Shown here piece by piece: positions 36,323 through 60,324 of a DNA stretch of 64,000 nt. The first letter of the stretch is position 1; each line of letters opens with the position of its first letter. A program made the position numbers and the translations under genes. The notes beneath the pieces were generated by a model. The model was not told the origin of the DNA and ran no database searches. It saw only the letters and a program-made list of their open reading frames with translations. The stretch is from Membranipora membranacea (Eukaryota > Bryozoa > Gymnolaemata > Cheilostomatida > Membraniporidae): the NCBI GenBank assembly GCA_914767715.1, contig OU612072.1:11532001-11596000 (forward strand). Reading direction: 5' to 3'.

Positions 36323-39300
36323 TCACATGTCGGTGACTGCGAGAGGGGACGCTGCACCTCTCGGTGAATTTAGTGTCTGCATTCTCACAGAGTTACAATT
36401 CCTACAGAAGAGACATCCATCTATCGGGAAGCAGCCATTATCCGGGTTATTCGTCGACATCACAACTGCACAATCCTGAGAAGAAAATAAAACATGAATT
36501 AGAGAGTGTGTCTAATTAAAAACAACAAACTAATAATATTATCCAGTCCATGCTGTTGGTGTGATTGACATCGACATTATCTCCGCGTAAGATAGGATAG
36601 CTTAGACCAATCTAATAGTGGATATGCGATATTTAAATAAGGATACAAGCCATCGGCGGTGAAAAAAGATTTAAATTTATTTGATGTGGAACTTTTTGAT
36701 CCAAAGTCACCCTAGAGGATTGGCAGGATCATTGCAAGTTCACCACTATGTGCAAGCTCAAAATGGTGAAATTCATTCTCAGATTTAAGATTTGTACTAG
36801 CTTAAATTTAACGAACCCCAAAACAAGCTAAACTCAATCTAGCTAATATTTACTCCTCCAGGGTTTGGGGGAATTTGAGTAAAGCCAATAGACTATATAA
36901 TAAACCTTGCTAGGACACTATATGTATAATAAGCATTAAGGCACTGAGGAATTCAATTGTGGGCAACATAACAACATTGTAAAGTGTAGTAGTATTGGTG
37001 TTATAATTGACGTGCAGCTCATTGCGGACAGTAAATCAATGATAGCATCATTGCTTCTTCACCTTCCGATGTCGTAACGTCGCCCACAATTAAAGGGCAA
37101 CCAAGGTTTCGCAGCAATGCATTAATGGGTAGCAAATAATGTGCTGGGCAGCATCAGCTTTGTGCATGACGCGGCGCAAAACTCAAAGTAGTTGCTGACT
37201 CTAAGCTGGGTAACACTTCAGTTTAGGGGAGGTTTCAAGACTTTGCTGTAATAATTATAGAGCACAGGCTAAATAATAACAGGAACAGGAAACTGCTATG
37301 TGGTATTCTCTTTTAGCTGAGTTTGAGTGCCTGATGGAAGAAATGTTTCACAACAATTCTGGCTGAATAATCATCCGGATTATATTTTGTCTTTTTCCCC
37401 ATGCAGAAGGTGCAATCTGCTATTAATCAATGACCATCAATGAGAAGTTGTTTGAAACCTTGGTTGCCCTTTAAGTGTCTCACTTCAGCTGTATATGGTG
37501 TCCTGTCTAGGTTTATTATTAAATCTATGAGTAAAACCTTAATAAACAGGGGTGGTCTCACCTCACATTTATAGCACTGCACATGGAAATTCCTATCTAG
37601 AGCTACCACTCTGACAGTCTCCACCCCTGATCTGTCAGGTAGTATAGCCTGTCTGCATACACTGCAGCGGGGTGCATACTTCCTATAAACAAAAAACATA
37701 AAATGTATGTAAAATATAATTACATAACTTGTAGGATGAATATAATTACAAATGTAAGTTTAGCAAACAGCAAAAACCTATTTGAATTCACAGGCTCAAT
37801 AAATAGCAACCTATGATTTTAGAAATACTTAAAATAAATCTGACAGAATCTAATGATTATAAAATTTGAATTTAGCAAAATTTGCATCGTGTAGGGTAGG
37901 TACTGACATAATAAAAAAAATGCTTGTTTGAACTTATTATTCTTTTTTGTTGTGAAGTTCACAAAAAGTGAAGCTTAGTTAGGATGTTACTGGCAGAGTT
38001 GGCCTTCTTCATCATTGAATTTAGATTTCAAAAATTCAAGGGGACTCTATAATGGAGGTGGGTAACTATATCAATATGAGATCATCTACACTCATTTTAT
38101 AATAACTAGGCATGGTACTAGTATTTAATTTCAGAACGGAAATCCCAGATAACAAGATGGTGCACAGTCGATAACAAAGGGGTAGACTCCACTTACATAT
38201 TAGCACTCAGTCTCAAATGGAGTGGAGTAAATAGCATCTGCACTGGTATCAATACCACACTACAACCATGTCTATTTTCTCTCATTAGAGTCAACTCAAT
38301 CTGGATACATAACATGTGCCCGCCCCTTTTCCTAAAACTCTATCTAATAGGGACCTGCGGTTCAGATTCACTTTCTCCCATTCCTATCAAGGTTGATAGA
38401 TCACCAAATTCCGTTTCCGTACATGTGCTCTGTTTAAGGATGTAAATTTGAGCATAGCGAATTGGTGAAAGGAAGTCGCATAAAAAATGTTTTGTCCATA
38501 ATATTACTCCCCACACAAAAACCCCCTGCATGTGTACTAACAAATCTCTATAATGAATGCTGAACCTGAACCACAGGCCATCATTGAGCTCAAATACAGA
38601 TACTCCTCTGAAGGTACTTTTTCTACTAACAGGGCAGAGCTTCAGAACAAGATTCTGAGCACTAAGATTAGCTAACCTAAGGCTCAGGGTCAAGCTCGGT
38701 TGAGGAAGTAGCGCCCTGTAAGTCATAGCAGGTTATTACTTGAAAAAAAATATTCACTTACAGGTGGAAGTCTTCTATACAATGTATCTTATTATGGGCG
38801 TCGACTGTAAATGGCACTCCGTCTAGATTCTTATTACAGTGAGTACAGATAAAACAAGCTGGATGGAACACTTTCCCTGTAATGTAAAAAAGCAGATCTC
38901 AATACTTACATTTCTGTGCATGTTAGCAAGAAGGAACAACTCAAATGCTAAAATGCTCAAAGGATCAAAAGGGTTGAATAAGCTAGCAGAAGCAAATTAT
39001 TGTCTTTTGGATTTTAAGATTTCCCAGTTTAAATAAATCAGGCCATGTAATGTAAATTGGGGCTTTTTACACTTCTCACAGCCTGGAGTTGTCTGACTGC
39101 TGTCAGTAATTTGAGCATGAGCGGACAACAATTACCCAGGAAGAGGAAATTTTAGCGAGACATTAGCTTAGATTTTGAGGTGAAAAATGTAAGCTAGCTA
39201 GCACCAGTTTTTACAAGTTTATTTGTGAGGTTAAGTAAATGGTAGCTGACAATAAATTTCCCTATTCTAAGTCTGTATAAAATGGTAGACTTTTCCTCGC

Positions 39301-42300
39301 ACAAAATGACAAAAAACATGTTGAGCTTGATTAAAATGATTAAAGGTTGATTAAAATCAGATGACATATCACACGCCACATCCCGAAGCATGGGCGGCGA
39401 AATACTAGTTGCCTTAGGGGCTAGGCTGCAATATCTGCGCCCATTTGCTCTCAGTTTGCAGGCAGGTCGGAGCACACCTGGGGGTCCAACCAAACCCCAG
39501 CAGTCAGTAGACTTCAGTGGGATTCGAACCCATGACCTTCAACATTTGCATGCTGAAGGGACGGCGCTCTAACCAACTGAGCTACCTCCTACTCCTAGGC
39601 CCGAGGTAAGCATATTTCTTACCAGTTGCTCTGAGTATTCTATCAGTAACGGGTAGTTTACAGACATGGCACTTCTCTAGTGTGTTCACATAACATCCCT
39701 CACACATAACTCTATCCTCTACTGCATAAAATGAGTGTCCGGAGAGAGCGCGACCTGTAATATTATCAGTGTTGTTGATATCCATAACTGCTTTTATCTA
39801 ATTTTAAGGTTGTATCTTGTCTAATATTGTAGGTAGAGTAAAATAAACATATCATCTATTGGTTATTTTTTATTTGAACCGTAAGTTCTATCTAAGGCCA
39901 AATAAAATTATGAAGAAATATATGTACCTGAATTTTTATATCTTAATTACCAAATGGTACAGAAAGAGACAGTTTATGCACTGCTGGGTGTCAATGTGTG
40001 TTCAGTGAATAATGTTATGTAAAAGATAACTTCGAATTCGGAATCACAAAATAATTGCAGAACAATGTTAGAGAGATCAGGGACAAAGTTCATTAGTGGC
40101 ATTTTTCCATGTTACTCGTGGTAGTGCTTTTCACTCCCGAATTTTAACAAGCTTTTTGTGCATATGATTAGCCCATTAGATGACAGTTCTGAGGTTGAGC
40201 TCCGCTTTAGTTTTCCTTAATTTCCGAGACTAGCATCACTTAGTTTAACCCATCAAACATTTAGTATACTATCAGCTAACACTTACTGCAAACTTCACAG
40301 GTGAAGCACAGTGTATGATAGAATTTATCCATGGCTGTACAAGCCTCCTCAGAGCCTTTAATCATACCGTTACATCTACTGCATACTCCTGTAATTAACA
40401 AATAGGATATCAAGTCATGTGTGGATAATGTGGTGTTTTCTGGTTGACCAGCTAGAAAAGAAAGACAAAGTGAACAACAGGATAATCATCTTCTAAATCC
40501 GTATACCTAATAGGCTAGAAACGTATATGATTTCTGTTTGGCAAAGTATTGTTCATAAAATTATGTAAATGCACAGAATGCACATATTTCTAACATATAC
40601 TGGGAGTGATGTTCACACACTGCTGCTCTATATATAACCGGTACTTTTATGATCATAGCTAAATTGAGTATTATGTAATTGTATCCCTAAATCCGAAAAC
40701 GATGCACACATATCAAGGTAATATGACTACGTAGAAATCTTTGAAAATATTAACGATGCATCAAATTCTATATTGTACTATCACTATTGAACAAAAATAT
40801 ATCAGCTTGAACATCAAGATCTCAGCTTCAACAAAAAGTAGAGGTATATGCTGTCATCTATCAGGCTGACTAACGGATGCATGTTTCTCTTACCCATGAA
40901 CTCCGGCTCAGTAGAAGCCTTCTCCATATTAAACATGAGTGCGCTGGTTAAATCTTCTAATTCCTTCTCACTGTTACTTTTAGGTGGTACCGCTGCCGTA
41001 GAGGAGTTATTGGTTACCGAGGCAGCAGTGCTATGTGAGGCAGCAGTAGACGACGCGATGGGCTCAGACGATTGAGCAGCATACTGATGTATATTACCTG
41101 CCGAATTATTAGCGTTCACTGCAACAATAAAAACAAACGATACGATAAAAGTGCATGCTGAGTTAGCTAAGAAGGGTGTAGCTTTTAGTAGCTTAGCCCT
41201 AAGGTCTTACAACACATTCGGGTGAGAGCAAAATGTCCGTAAAATAATTCTAAGATCAATGAGGAATATCTTAGCAGTGAATCAGATGTAATTTGGAGCC
41301 AGGTTCTATGAAATAGATTAATTACAAAGCAGGTACAACAGAAATGATATTATGAATGTAGACTATTTATACATTATTTGTTGATATCCATTAGCTGTTA
41401 CATAAGAAGTTTATTAGATCTCCCCACAATGCGATTGTAAATGTATACTAGGCTACTGATGTACAAGTCAATAAAATAACAGATTTATATTAGTCTAAGT
41501 TATATCATAGTTATATTAGGATGCGGAGGTTCAAATCGTTCATATTATATCGGATTAGACAACTCCAAAAAAGGACGACAATATAGGACGACAAGGATAT
41601 TGCACATGGCCTTCTCTCCAATGGTCCTGGTACTTTCGAGCAAAGGCTTGTGATATTCGAACTAAGATTCAAAACACGATTCGAACAATTCACCGATTCA
41701 TTCTTGATAAAGAACCTCACTGTTTCTTTGTTAATATGTAGGTACGTCTGCTCGTTACCTTAAATTAATTAGCTAATTTATTTTCCAGCCTCGCTTATTT
41801 TCACTCGGGCAAACCTGCGGCTTTGAGTCAATGACGTTTACAAAAATTACATTGTAGGCCGATATTATATTGTAGTTTAAACATACAACATACAGCTGTG
41901 CACATACCACTGCTTAGCACATAGATCTTCAGCTAGAAACGCTGTAGCGCAGCCAGGAAGGCTGTCAACTCTTCATTGCTTCACTGCAACAATGGCCGCC
42001 CCAGCGCTCTCTCGCTTAAACTCTAATCCAAACCAGCGCAGGGAGGTTTGCTTTCCATCAACTCATCATCATAGAAGTCGAAATTGTCTAGGCACCTGCC
42101 CCTCATGCCATACTTCTCGACTCATATTCATCGCATTGAGCATCGCGCATCTCATTCTTAGTAGAATTAAAAAACATATAGGGGGTTGAACGAGATGAGA
42201 AGGGAGTGTTAGGTTAGAGATTCAGACTCCTATCATGTACCTACTGGAATTCAAGCGGGTATGTTACATTTTGGTTGTTATTACAATTATCACAGTAGGT

Positions 42301-42651
42301 AAATTGAAAACAATAAGGTAGGCCCTATAGGAATACATGAAAAGCACTTTTTTACTGAGATTTAAAATAAAATATGAAAAGGTGATTCAGATTGGAGACA
42401 ACTCTAAATATGTGAAATTTGGCTCAAATAATGAATAACAGCTAAATATTGATTGTTGTACTGGTCAGGTGGACAGGGTGGAACATATCTTACATTCATG
42501 ATGCATGCAATATCAATAAAACCCATACTAGATAACTTGATGATAAACCATCAATTGTATTACCTGAAAGTTGTACCGTAGCACGGAGAGCTTTACTTGG
42601 TTTAGGAGCTACAGGTGGAGGAGGTGGTTTAGTCGGAGAATCCATCGTCAT
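36323..42651 (-). CDS. Three-LIM focal-adhesion adaptor, zyxin/LPP family
   Basis: Seven exons join in frame to 311 aa: 42651-42564, 41118-40894, 40388-40287, 39754-39623, 38876-38762, 37682-37562, 36475-36323. The N-terminus has a [10 protein letters not shown] stretch, a likely Ena/VASP-type proline ligand. Exon 2 ends in [13 protein letters not shown], matching the leucine-rich segment of zyxin. LIM1 spans exons 3-4 (CSRCNGM ... CEGCY), LIM2 exons 4-5 ([18 protein letters not shown] ... HC), LIM3 exons 6-7 (YAPRCSVC ... [15 protein letters not shown]). Known relatives link actin to focal adhesions and shuttle to the nucleus. The pre-LIM region is only about 105 residues against several hundred in vertebrate zyxin and LPP, so it is a short form or has exons I missed in the 1.4-kb intron 1. 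Zyxin versus LPP cannot be decided here. Confidence 0.88.
37090..37474. mobile_element. TTAA-flanked MITE, intact, in LIM gene last intron
   Basis: 385 bp with perfect terminal inverted repeats TTAAAGGGCAACCAAGGTTT / AAACCTTGGTTGCCCTTTAA. Lies between LIM exons 6 and 7, about 90 bp from the exon 6 donor. Inverted relative to the copy at 34537. Confidence 0.85.
39385..39592 (-). mobile_element. tRNA-derived SINE in LIM intron
   Basis: On the minus strand the head reads as a tRNA: A box TAGCTCAGTTGG (39584-39573) and B box GGTTCGAATCC (39530-39520), with a 9-bp anticodon-arm-like hairpin CTTCAGCAT/ATGTTGAAG between them. A unique tail with 'gcaggcaggtcggagcacacc' follows. The tRNA head has no normal anticodon loop, so it is a SINE and not a tRNA gene. 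It sits 31 bp from LIM exon 4. Confidence 0.8.
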
Positions 42652-45600
42652 TAGTTATCTACCTTTTTACTGTCCTGGACGTCAATCTAATAATGATGAT
42701 TTATAGTTTCAAATGTAAATAGATATTTTTGGTATAATTTGGCGATGTAAGAGAAACACATCACATCAAGCTCGAGTATAAGATAACATTTATTGTAATC
42801 ATAACATGAATCATTGAAATTGGAGTGGTTCAAAGTTCTGTGGTAAGTAATTTGTGTAACATTTAAAAAAAAAAAAATTTAGAAGAAAAAGGATGCATGA
42901 GGAACGAAGGGAACTTTTGAACCTATTGGTCATCAGACTTCATGTATCTCAGGGAATAGGCCTCACAAACCCTCAAGTTCAAGAATGTGTTATGAGAGTA
43001 AAATTACCATTTTTAAAGTAGACACCAACCTGTCTAACAGGTGGGGCTATTACTAGGACTAAAAACACCGGCCGGTGGTCTCAGAGTACACTGGTCACTT
43101 TTTGTGGCTAAGCATAAGGAGGCCAGAGACTACTCATGGTGTAGAGTGTAGACGCTCTGACTGAACCTATGGAGCTAGGCAAGTCCTTGACATTATGAAA
43201 CCTGTACTTTTTCAAAGAAAAAGTCACGGCCTAATGTGCAACAAATCACTCATCAGTGCAATATGAATATATTTATAATTCAGGGAGAAAGGGTGACCAC
43301 CGTAAGCGCTTGATGTGACAGTGTGATCCCTGACCTACCTACTTAAGCTACTACCCCTTGGAAAAGTCTCAGGACTCAGAGCAGTTTGATGAATGGTAAA
43401 AATGAGTAAGGTAATGGAGCGATCGAATCATAGACTGACTGAGCTAAGCTTAATCTCAAAGAGCCTCAACACAGCGGTGTTGTATAACAGTAGTTACAGG
43501 ACCTCACTTACTATACTCCAGTCTTTACTAGGCTCTTTTGAGATGGTACATACTTACATATTCAATTCAATACAAGTTAGTATCAACTCAGATAGCCAGT
43601 CTGGATAAGCTTTGTTGTTTATGGGGGGGGGGGGGGGGTGGGGAAGTCATTAACAACTTCCAACAAAAGAAGTCTAGACAGACTACAAGTACATCTCTCA
43701 GAAACAGAAGAGACGAGAGGGTTTGACACTGAAAGATTGCACAAATCAAACAACTTGCAACACACTCCTCTCACATCCTTAATTACTAGCTCATTCCTAA
43801 ACCAGGTTTGTGTGGAGTCATTAATGGAAATAACACGATGAAGGGTTTATGGTTGTGAGGTAAGTTGTGTAAGGTGTAACACTGAGAGGAAATTCATTTG
43901 TTGTGGACTGCTGGTAAAATTTGTGAAAAGTAAATTTCACCAGGTGAGGCCTTGTGCTGTAATTGGTCAATAAAATTAGTACTGACCAATCACAAGGGGC
44001 ATTTCATTTACAAAATGACTTTAGTTGAGTCACTACAAAATAAGGTTATTTCCGGTCAAATTTTCAGCCCACTACAGAATTTCTTCATGAAGTGAGTATT
44101 ATTGCATGATCTTTCATTCACAGAAGGCTTGTAGTTGATTCAATGCCTCTTGTGTTTCACATACATACGGTCTTCACATTGGCTGATGGTTCCAGTTGGT
44201 GCAACCATTGAGACTTATTCATGCAATGTTCACGATTATTCACATCCTCTAGTTGGGAGAACAGTTCACTGCTATTCAGGGCCAAACTAATAAATTTAAT
44301 CAACCCTCTTCTTGTCTTAGTTAGTGAGGCCTTCTCACTATTCCTGATCCTGAACACTGTCATTATACTCACTGTTCATCACTTGGGCACAATGGAATAT
44401 AAGGGTATGCTAGCAAATTAACAGGGTGCTGTGGGTACATTTTTTTAAAATGAAGTCATATATATTTTTCAAACAATTTAGTAAATAATTTAATTTATCA
44501 TCATCATGTAATCACTTGTTTAGCTTGAGCAATAGTGGTTCTTTGAAACATAACACTCTAAGAACAAATAAAATTATTGATTCAACTATGGTTCTGTTTG
44601 TCGGACCAATAACAGATGAGTCACTTCTCTCTCATTGGTCAGAAGTTAATATTCTGACCAGTGAGAGAGAAGTGACTCATCTGAGCAACGTAATTGGCGG
44701 GTACAGAAGCTCCACAGCGGCGATAACTTGGTTCATGCAAGCTTCCCATCTTCACCACAACAAACACAAACCAGACACACACAAGGCTGCAACTCATCAA
44801 ATCAGCTGTCAGTGACCTGCTGTCTGTGGTTGCTCAAGTGGTAATGTAAAAGTGGCTATTATCTTTTCACCACACCATTACCCTATGAAGAAACTTTTTA
44901 TACAAAAATTTGATCATTTAATACATCATAGGAAATAATTGATCAACTAGGGTGTGCAATCATCGTTCACAGACAACATGTCAACGTTTAGTGAACCAGT
45001 ATTTGGTGTTATTGTATCTTGATAATATGATAAAATATACTAATATTCAGTTTTATTGACAACCCTATATATGCCTAGTTGTAAGTGTTAGTGGAATACA
45101 CACACGGCCGCTCAAAGTTCAATCAAACTACATCAATACTCCCCTTTCTGATCAATCCAAACCAAAACATCTTCTTGCTCTATAGTCTCATTTTGTTATA
45201 TGCTTGCATAGTATTCGCTGCGACTTTGTATATTGTGATTATTCATGAACCCTTTATCAGAAAACATTGTTCAATCATTCACTATTAAATCTAACCTCAA
45301 ATTTTTGATGATGCAATGGATTCCCGGTCCCAATGTTCACTGTAAAGGTGTTGTTTCCCACATGGAAACCTTCTGATGTAGAACTGAGACCTTCAAAAAC
45401 TCAGTCCAATATAAATAATAAAATTTATTTTGAGAAATGAAATGATGAACATGGCAACCTTTGTCAGCTCATGTCCATTGGATGCCTTTCAAAACAGCCA
45501 TGTTTCTTTACTGCATTGAGAAACTTGACTGTGGCTTCTCGGCTCTTGATGACCATTATGGCAGCGAACATGACTGTTACTAGAAACTAACACGTCTTTG

Positions 45601-48299
45601 AAATTGTATTGGAATAATATGTATGTAGGCCTACATATATTATTTTTATTTACTGTACCAAAGGTTTAAAGATGTTCTTATAACATAATAGCGTACTTAT
45701 CTAGGCTTATCAACGCTATCTCTATGCAATCTGTTTTTAAACGTTATCTGTGCTGCCTGCATAATACTGACCCATGTGATGTGTAGTTAGTTAGACAACA
45801 GCATATCATATTTTTTCTGTTATTTGTAACCTGTGTTTATGACAAATTTGTTACAGGAAATGCCCTGAAATTTTACTCTCAGGAGAAAACAATAAGTTTG
45901 CCTCTTCGAGATGGTTTAAAACTTCCAGATATACCCAGTTCTCAGTTTATTTAAAATATGCAAGATCTCAGTATTGTTTTTTATACTTGTAAAAATAATT
46001 CTTCTGGGAGGCCTTTCGATGGATGGCCCAATAAGTCATTGGCGTTGTGCTCTCCAATTCTCACCGTATTGACTTAATCATCTTTTTTCCAGGTTCAAGG
46101 GTAACCAATGTGAGCTAACACGATGGTGAATTAGTTTTCGTCAATTATTTGTGGATCCTTTTGAGCTATGGATACTGAGAAGTCCTCACATCTAACTTCA
46201 TCCAAGTGAGTCATTTGTTATGAGTGCATTGAGCAATTTTATTTCCACTGTGAGAATGTTAGGCAAGGTAATTCATTGAATAATTTAAATGGTTAAGGAA
46301 AAGCTCCGTGATTTACTGAAAAGATTTTCACTGCATAGTTGAAAAAAATAATTCTGATGTCTTACTGTTCTGGCAGGGGTTATGATTGAGTCAGGCCATC
46401 TCTTTGAATGACTTTGTTTGGTAACAGTAACCAACCTACTACCTAGCACTAGCCTGTTGACTTGGTACTTGGCTGCTATCATCTTGCCAACAAGTCATAC
46501 TATTAATTACCAGACAATTAGCATAATTATTATATAGGAAGGTAATTAGGTTATGCGTGAGGCTAGACTTGTGATTATGATATCTACCAAAATCCTGTTT
46601 GTATTTCTGATTATCACAACTCTCAACAAAAAGCTATTGGTGAAAAAGTTACATGACTACAAGCATGCAATGACATTTCAGTGATTTATCTATCTAATTA
46701 AGATTGAAATACTAATGTTCTGGTGTCACTGATAATTTACTGTTGGCATCACTAGACATGAAATTTCTATAGGAATATTTGAAGGTGAAATGAAAAATTA
46801 AAAAGCATAGCCTTGCATTTTGACCTCTTTATACATTGCTACACACTTTTTTGCCAACCAGATCATAAGGATAGTCTCCTGTATATCATAAAAAAACTTA
46901 ATAAATTGCAATGGAAATCTTATAATTTGGAGTTGTCTGCACTGTTACCTTTTCATGCAATCTCCCTTTGCATCTGCGTTTGTCCAAGTTATCACTTGTT
47001 TTATTACTCTGATACTTTGATGCATATTATTACTTACTGTCTAGCATCTGGGATTGGTCGGTGTACGCTAAAAATCGGTTTGATAGCAAAAATGAAACTT
47101 TTGTTTGTTATCTTTTTTGAAAGCGCCATCAATGTCGATAGCCTGACTTGAGTTTGGTTTTCTCATGATCTGGTAATCTTTTCGGATTCCCCTTGTGTCC
47201 CTGCAATAAGAAATGTCATCACAAATTTACTAGCTGCAAATGTTCTTATTAACATTTGCGGCTGGCCTATTAATTCGGCGAGCTCTGTCATAAAGCCGCT
47301 GATCAATAAGTCATGCCTTACTCTCGCTGTCTAATGAGTTCTCTTACTTATACAGTAGCAGCTGCCCACAACAAGGTCCACGGCAGCGATTGGCAGCACT
47401 TAACCCTGCCTAATAATAATAAAATAATATCATCATGATTTTGTGCTTCATCAAAGCAGCGCATAGAGGCCGCTCATACATTGATTTGAAGAACACAAAT
47501 GCACACTAGAGACCTTGTGTTATTGATTTTCATGTTATCTAGATAATACATCTCAGCCGACTGAAGCTTGGTTTGGTAGGTTTTCACAGTCTTTGTTGTG
47601 TATTTAATTCAGAATATTGTATTTTAGAATACCAGTGCTTATAGATTATGAGTAGTTTGTTTGCGTTTGTGATGGTATCCGCTTTGTTGTGATCAGTTAG
47701 AAGGAGAGTGTAAACTTGCTGTGGCTTCGCTTTTTATTCCACCCGCTGACTGCAGAAAATATAGTAAAGCTTTTCAGCTTTTATACTGCTGTCAGACTGT
47801 GTGGGGAGCATTTATACCGCTGCCAGAGGCATTTAGAAAACTCGTCAAAAGTACTGCACGCTAATCAGATCAATCATAGCAAAGCAGAGGCTGATGTTTA
47901 GATTGTGAAAAAATAAGAGTCTAGCTATCATCATAATTGGCAGCTATTATTACATCAAGCTGACTGTGAGAGGTCGTAAGGTGAACTGCATGACCTCATC
48001 GTACGGAGTATCCTCTGTGGCTGATTATCTCATATCCTACTTACTGACTCGGCTGTCAGTCAAACGTCTGTTTAGTAATACCTGTCGGGATACACCTAGA
48101 AACGACTCAGATTGAGGACTGAACGCTGTACTAAGCTCACACGCAACAAAGAGGGTGAAGAAGCTGCTGTTTAGGGTAGATCAAGTCAACAAAGCCAAGG
48201 TTTTGAGTGAATATTCACTGGATAGCGGATAGTTTTACTTAGGAGTCAGCTGCTAAGTGTACAGACATCTTGAGGCAGGTTGGAACACTATATTCAACG
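42652..48299. other. Intergenic between divergent LIM and KLC genes
   Basis: About 5.6 kb between two head-to-head genes; both promoters must lie here. Visible features: a G-run at about 43623-43636, a 31-bp-arm palindrome at 44614-44682, and a short inverted repeat at 47233-47262 (gctgcaaatgtt/aacatttgcggc). No exon recognised, and noncoding 5' exons of either gene cannot be excluded. Confidence 0.5.
44614..44682. repeat. Near-perfect 31-bp inverted repeat with AP-1-like sites
   Basis: Arms 44614-44644 and 44652-44682, 7-nt loop (gttaata), a single T/C difference. Each arm carries an AP-1/TRE motif (TGAGTCA at left, TGACTCA at right). It could be an insertion scar, a foldback element or a paired enhancer site. 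Confidence 0.7.
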
Positions 48300-58880
<10,581 letters not shown>

Positions 58881-60181
58881 TCTGATGTAAGCATGAAATT
58901 TATTGACTCTGCAAATTTTAATATATTGCTCAAACCCTTTTCTTTTTGCCGGTGTATCCAGCTGTTGACTAGAACCACTCACATCCTGTCAAAAACTTTG
59001 CCGATCACTGATAGCATAGGGAGGTGATAGTTATCTCAACCTTACCTACATAGCCGCGCCATGTGGCCACAAAACAAGGCTTGGAGTTATGAAGAGTATT
59101 TAGGGTATTTTCCAGAGTTGTTTCCTCTCATTTTGTGATAAAGTAACTCCCACGACTGTAGATTTTGCCTTGTTTCTGCTGGTTCCTGTCTGTGCTAATA
59201 ATAATGAGATTCCTCATATGTTATAGAATGAGAGGATGTTGAAGCAGGGTAAATATCTAGTCAGCACGGAGTGAGTTGTTACATGACCGGCTGCTGATTT
59301 ACAAATTGAAGTTTTGTGCTATATGCCTGCACCTCTAAGCAGGCTAGGGAATTTATATTTCTAAAATATACCATTCCGGCTTACGAATCTAATCAAATCA
59401 CTAAATACTTATTGCAGTGCTTTTTATTTATTTGCCACAAGTCTGGTATTGTTCTAGCCACACCCAAGTCGGATCATGTGAAAATAGTCTATATATAGAT
59501 ATTGTCAAAATGCAATATTAGTTCCCGTGTAATGAAATTAACTATATTATTGTGGTCATTTTTCACTTCCTTCAGTCATATTTGTCAAATCATTGTGTAA
59601 AATTTTGTTTCCAATTTTTATAAGGTATTTTTCTGTATAAATATTAATTTGATGTTAACTTAAAAGTTTTTTTTTCAATTAATATGTGATGGTAGGATAG
59701 TTTTTCTCAGTGAGATAATGTCAGTTCAAGCGATAGGCAGCAATTTACTAATGATCTGGGAATCTTAGATCTGTGAACAAAGTGATTGCCAATTGTAACC
59801 ATATCCAGATCTGTGATTAATATTTGTCATCAATACTATATCTTGTTGTGGTGAAATATTTTCAGGCAAGCATCATATTCCTCGGCTTCTAACATTTCAC
59901 CCACCCACAAATTTTGACTTGGAGTGAGATGGGAACACATGCATTTTTTGCTATACTCTCTCAGCCAAAAGGCTTTACCAGCTTGCCAGGCTTTACTTGC
60001 TTGACTTCAATAACCAAAATAATTGCTCCATTTTAGACAGGTCCCAATATTGCCATTTTGACGCTTTTGTTTATGGTTTCAGAAGACTTAATTTAATGAA
60101 AAACATATATAAAAAGAATATATTTGATGATATTATTTATTGAAGAATTGTTTTTTTATTCATATATCTATTCTCAATAAA
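58881..60181 (+). other. Likely KLC 3' untranslated region
   Basis: No exon recognised after the KLC stop; AT-rich. The first clear AATAAA on this strand is at 60176-60181. A further C-terminal exon cannot be excluded. Confidence 0.45.
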
Positions 60182-60234
60182 CAATGCTCATATTACAAAG
60201 TGTACCAGCGTCTGAATCATGTCTTTGATTTATT
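60176..60234. promoter_or_regulatory. Convergent poly(A) signals of KLC and PUS10
   Basis: Plus-strand AATAAA at 60176-60181 and minus-strand AATAAA at 60234-60229 lie about 50 bp apart. If used, the two transcripts overlap or abut at their 3' ends. Confidence 0.5.
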
Positions 60235-60324
60235 TCATAGCCTGCACATCAAACTGAATTCAGAAATATACAAAACATGAGTATGATCCATGATTTGTCC
60301 ATGATTTGTCTAATGGCAGTTTTC

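Noticed and set aside
39520-39592. A functional tRNA gene on the minus strand
   Set aside because: A and B boxes are present, but the anticodon arm is a 9-bp elongated hairpin and a SINE tail follows; there is no proper acceptor stem.
41992-42189. Plus-strand ATG in good context ([12 protein letters not shown]..., 65 codons) in LIM intron 1
   Set aside because: No homology, no splice partner or promoter recognised; the local GC rise may mark an alternative LIM promoter instead.
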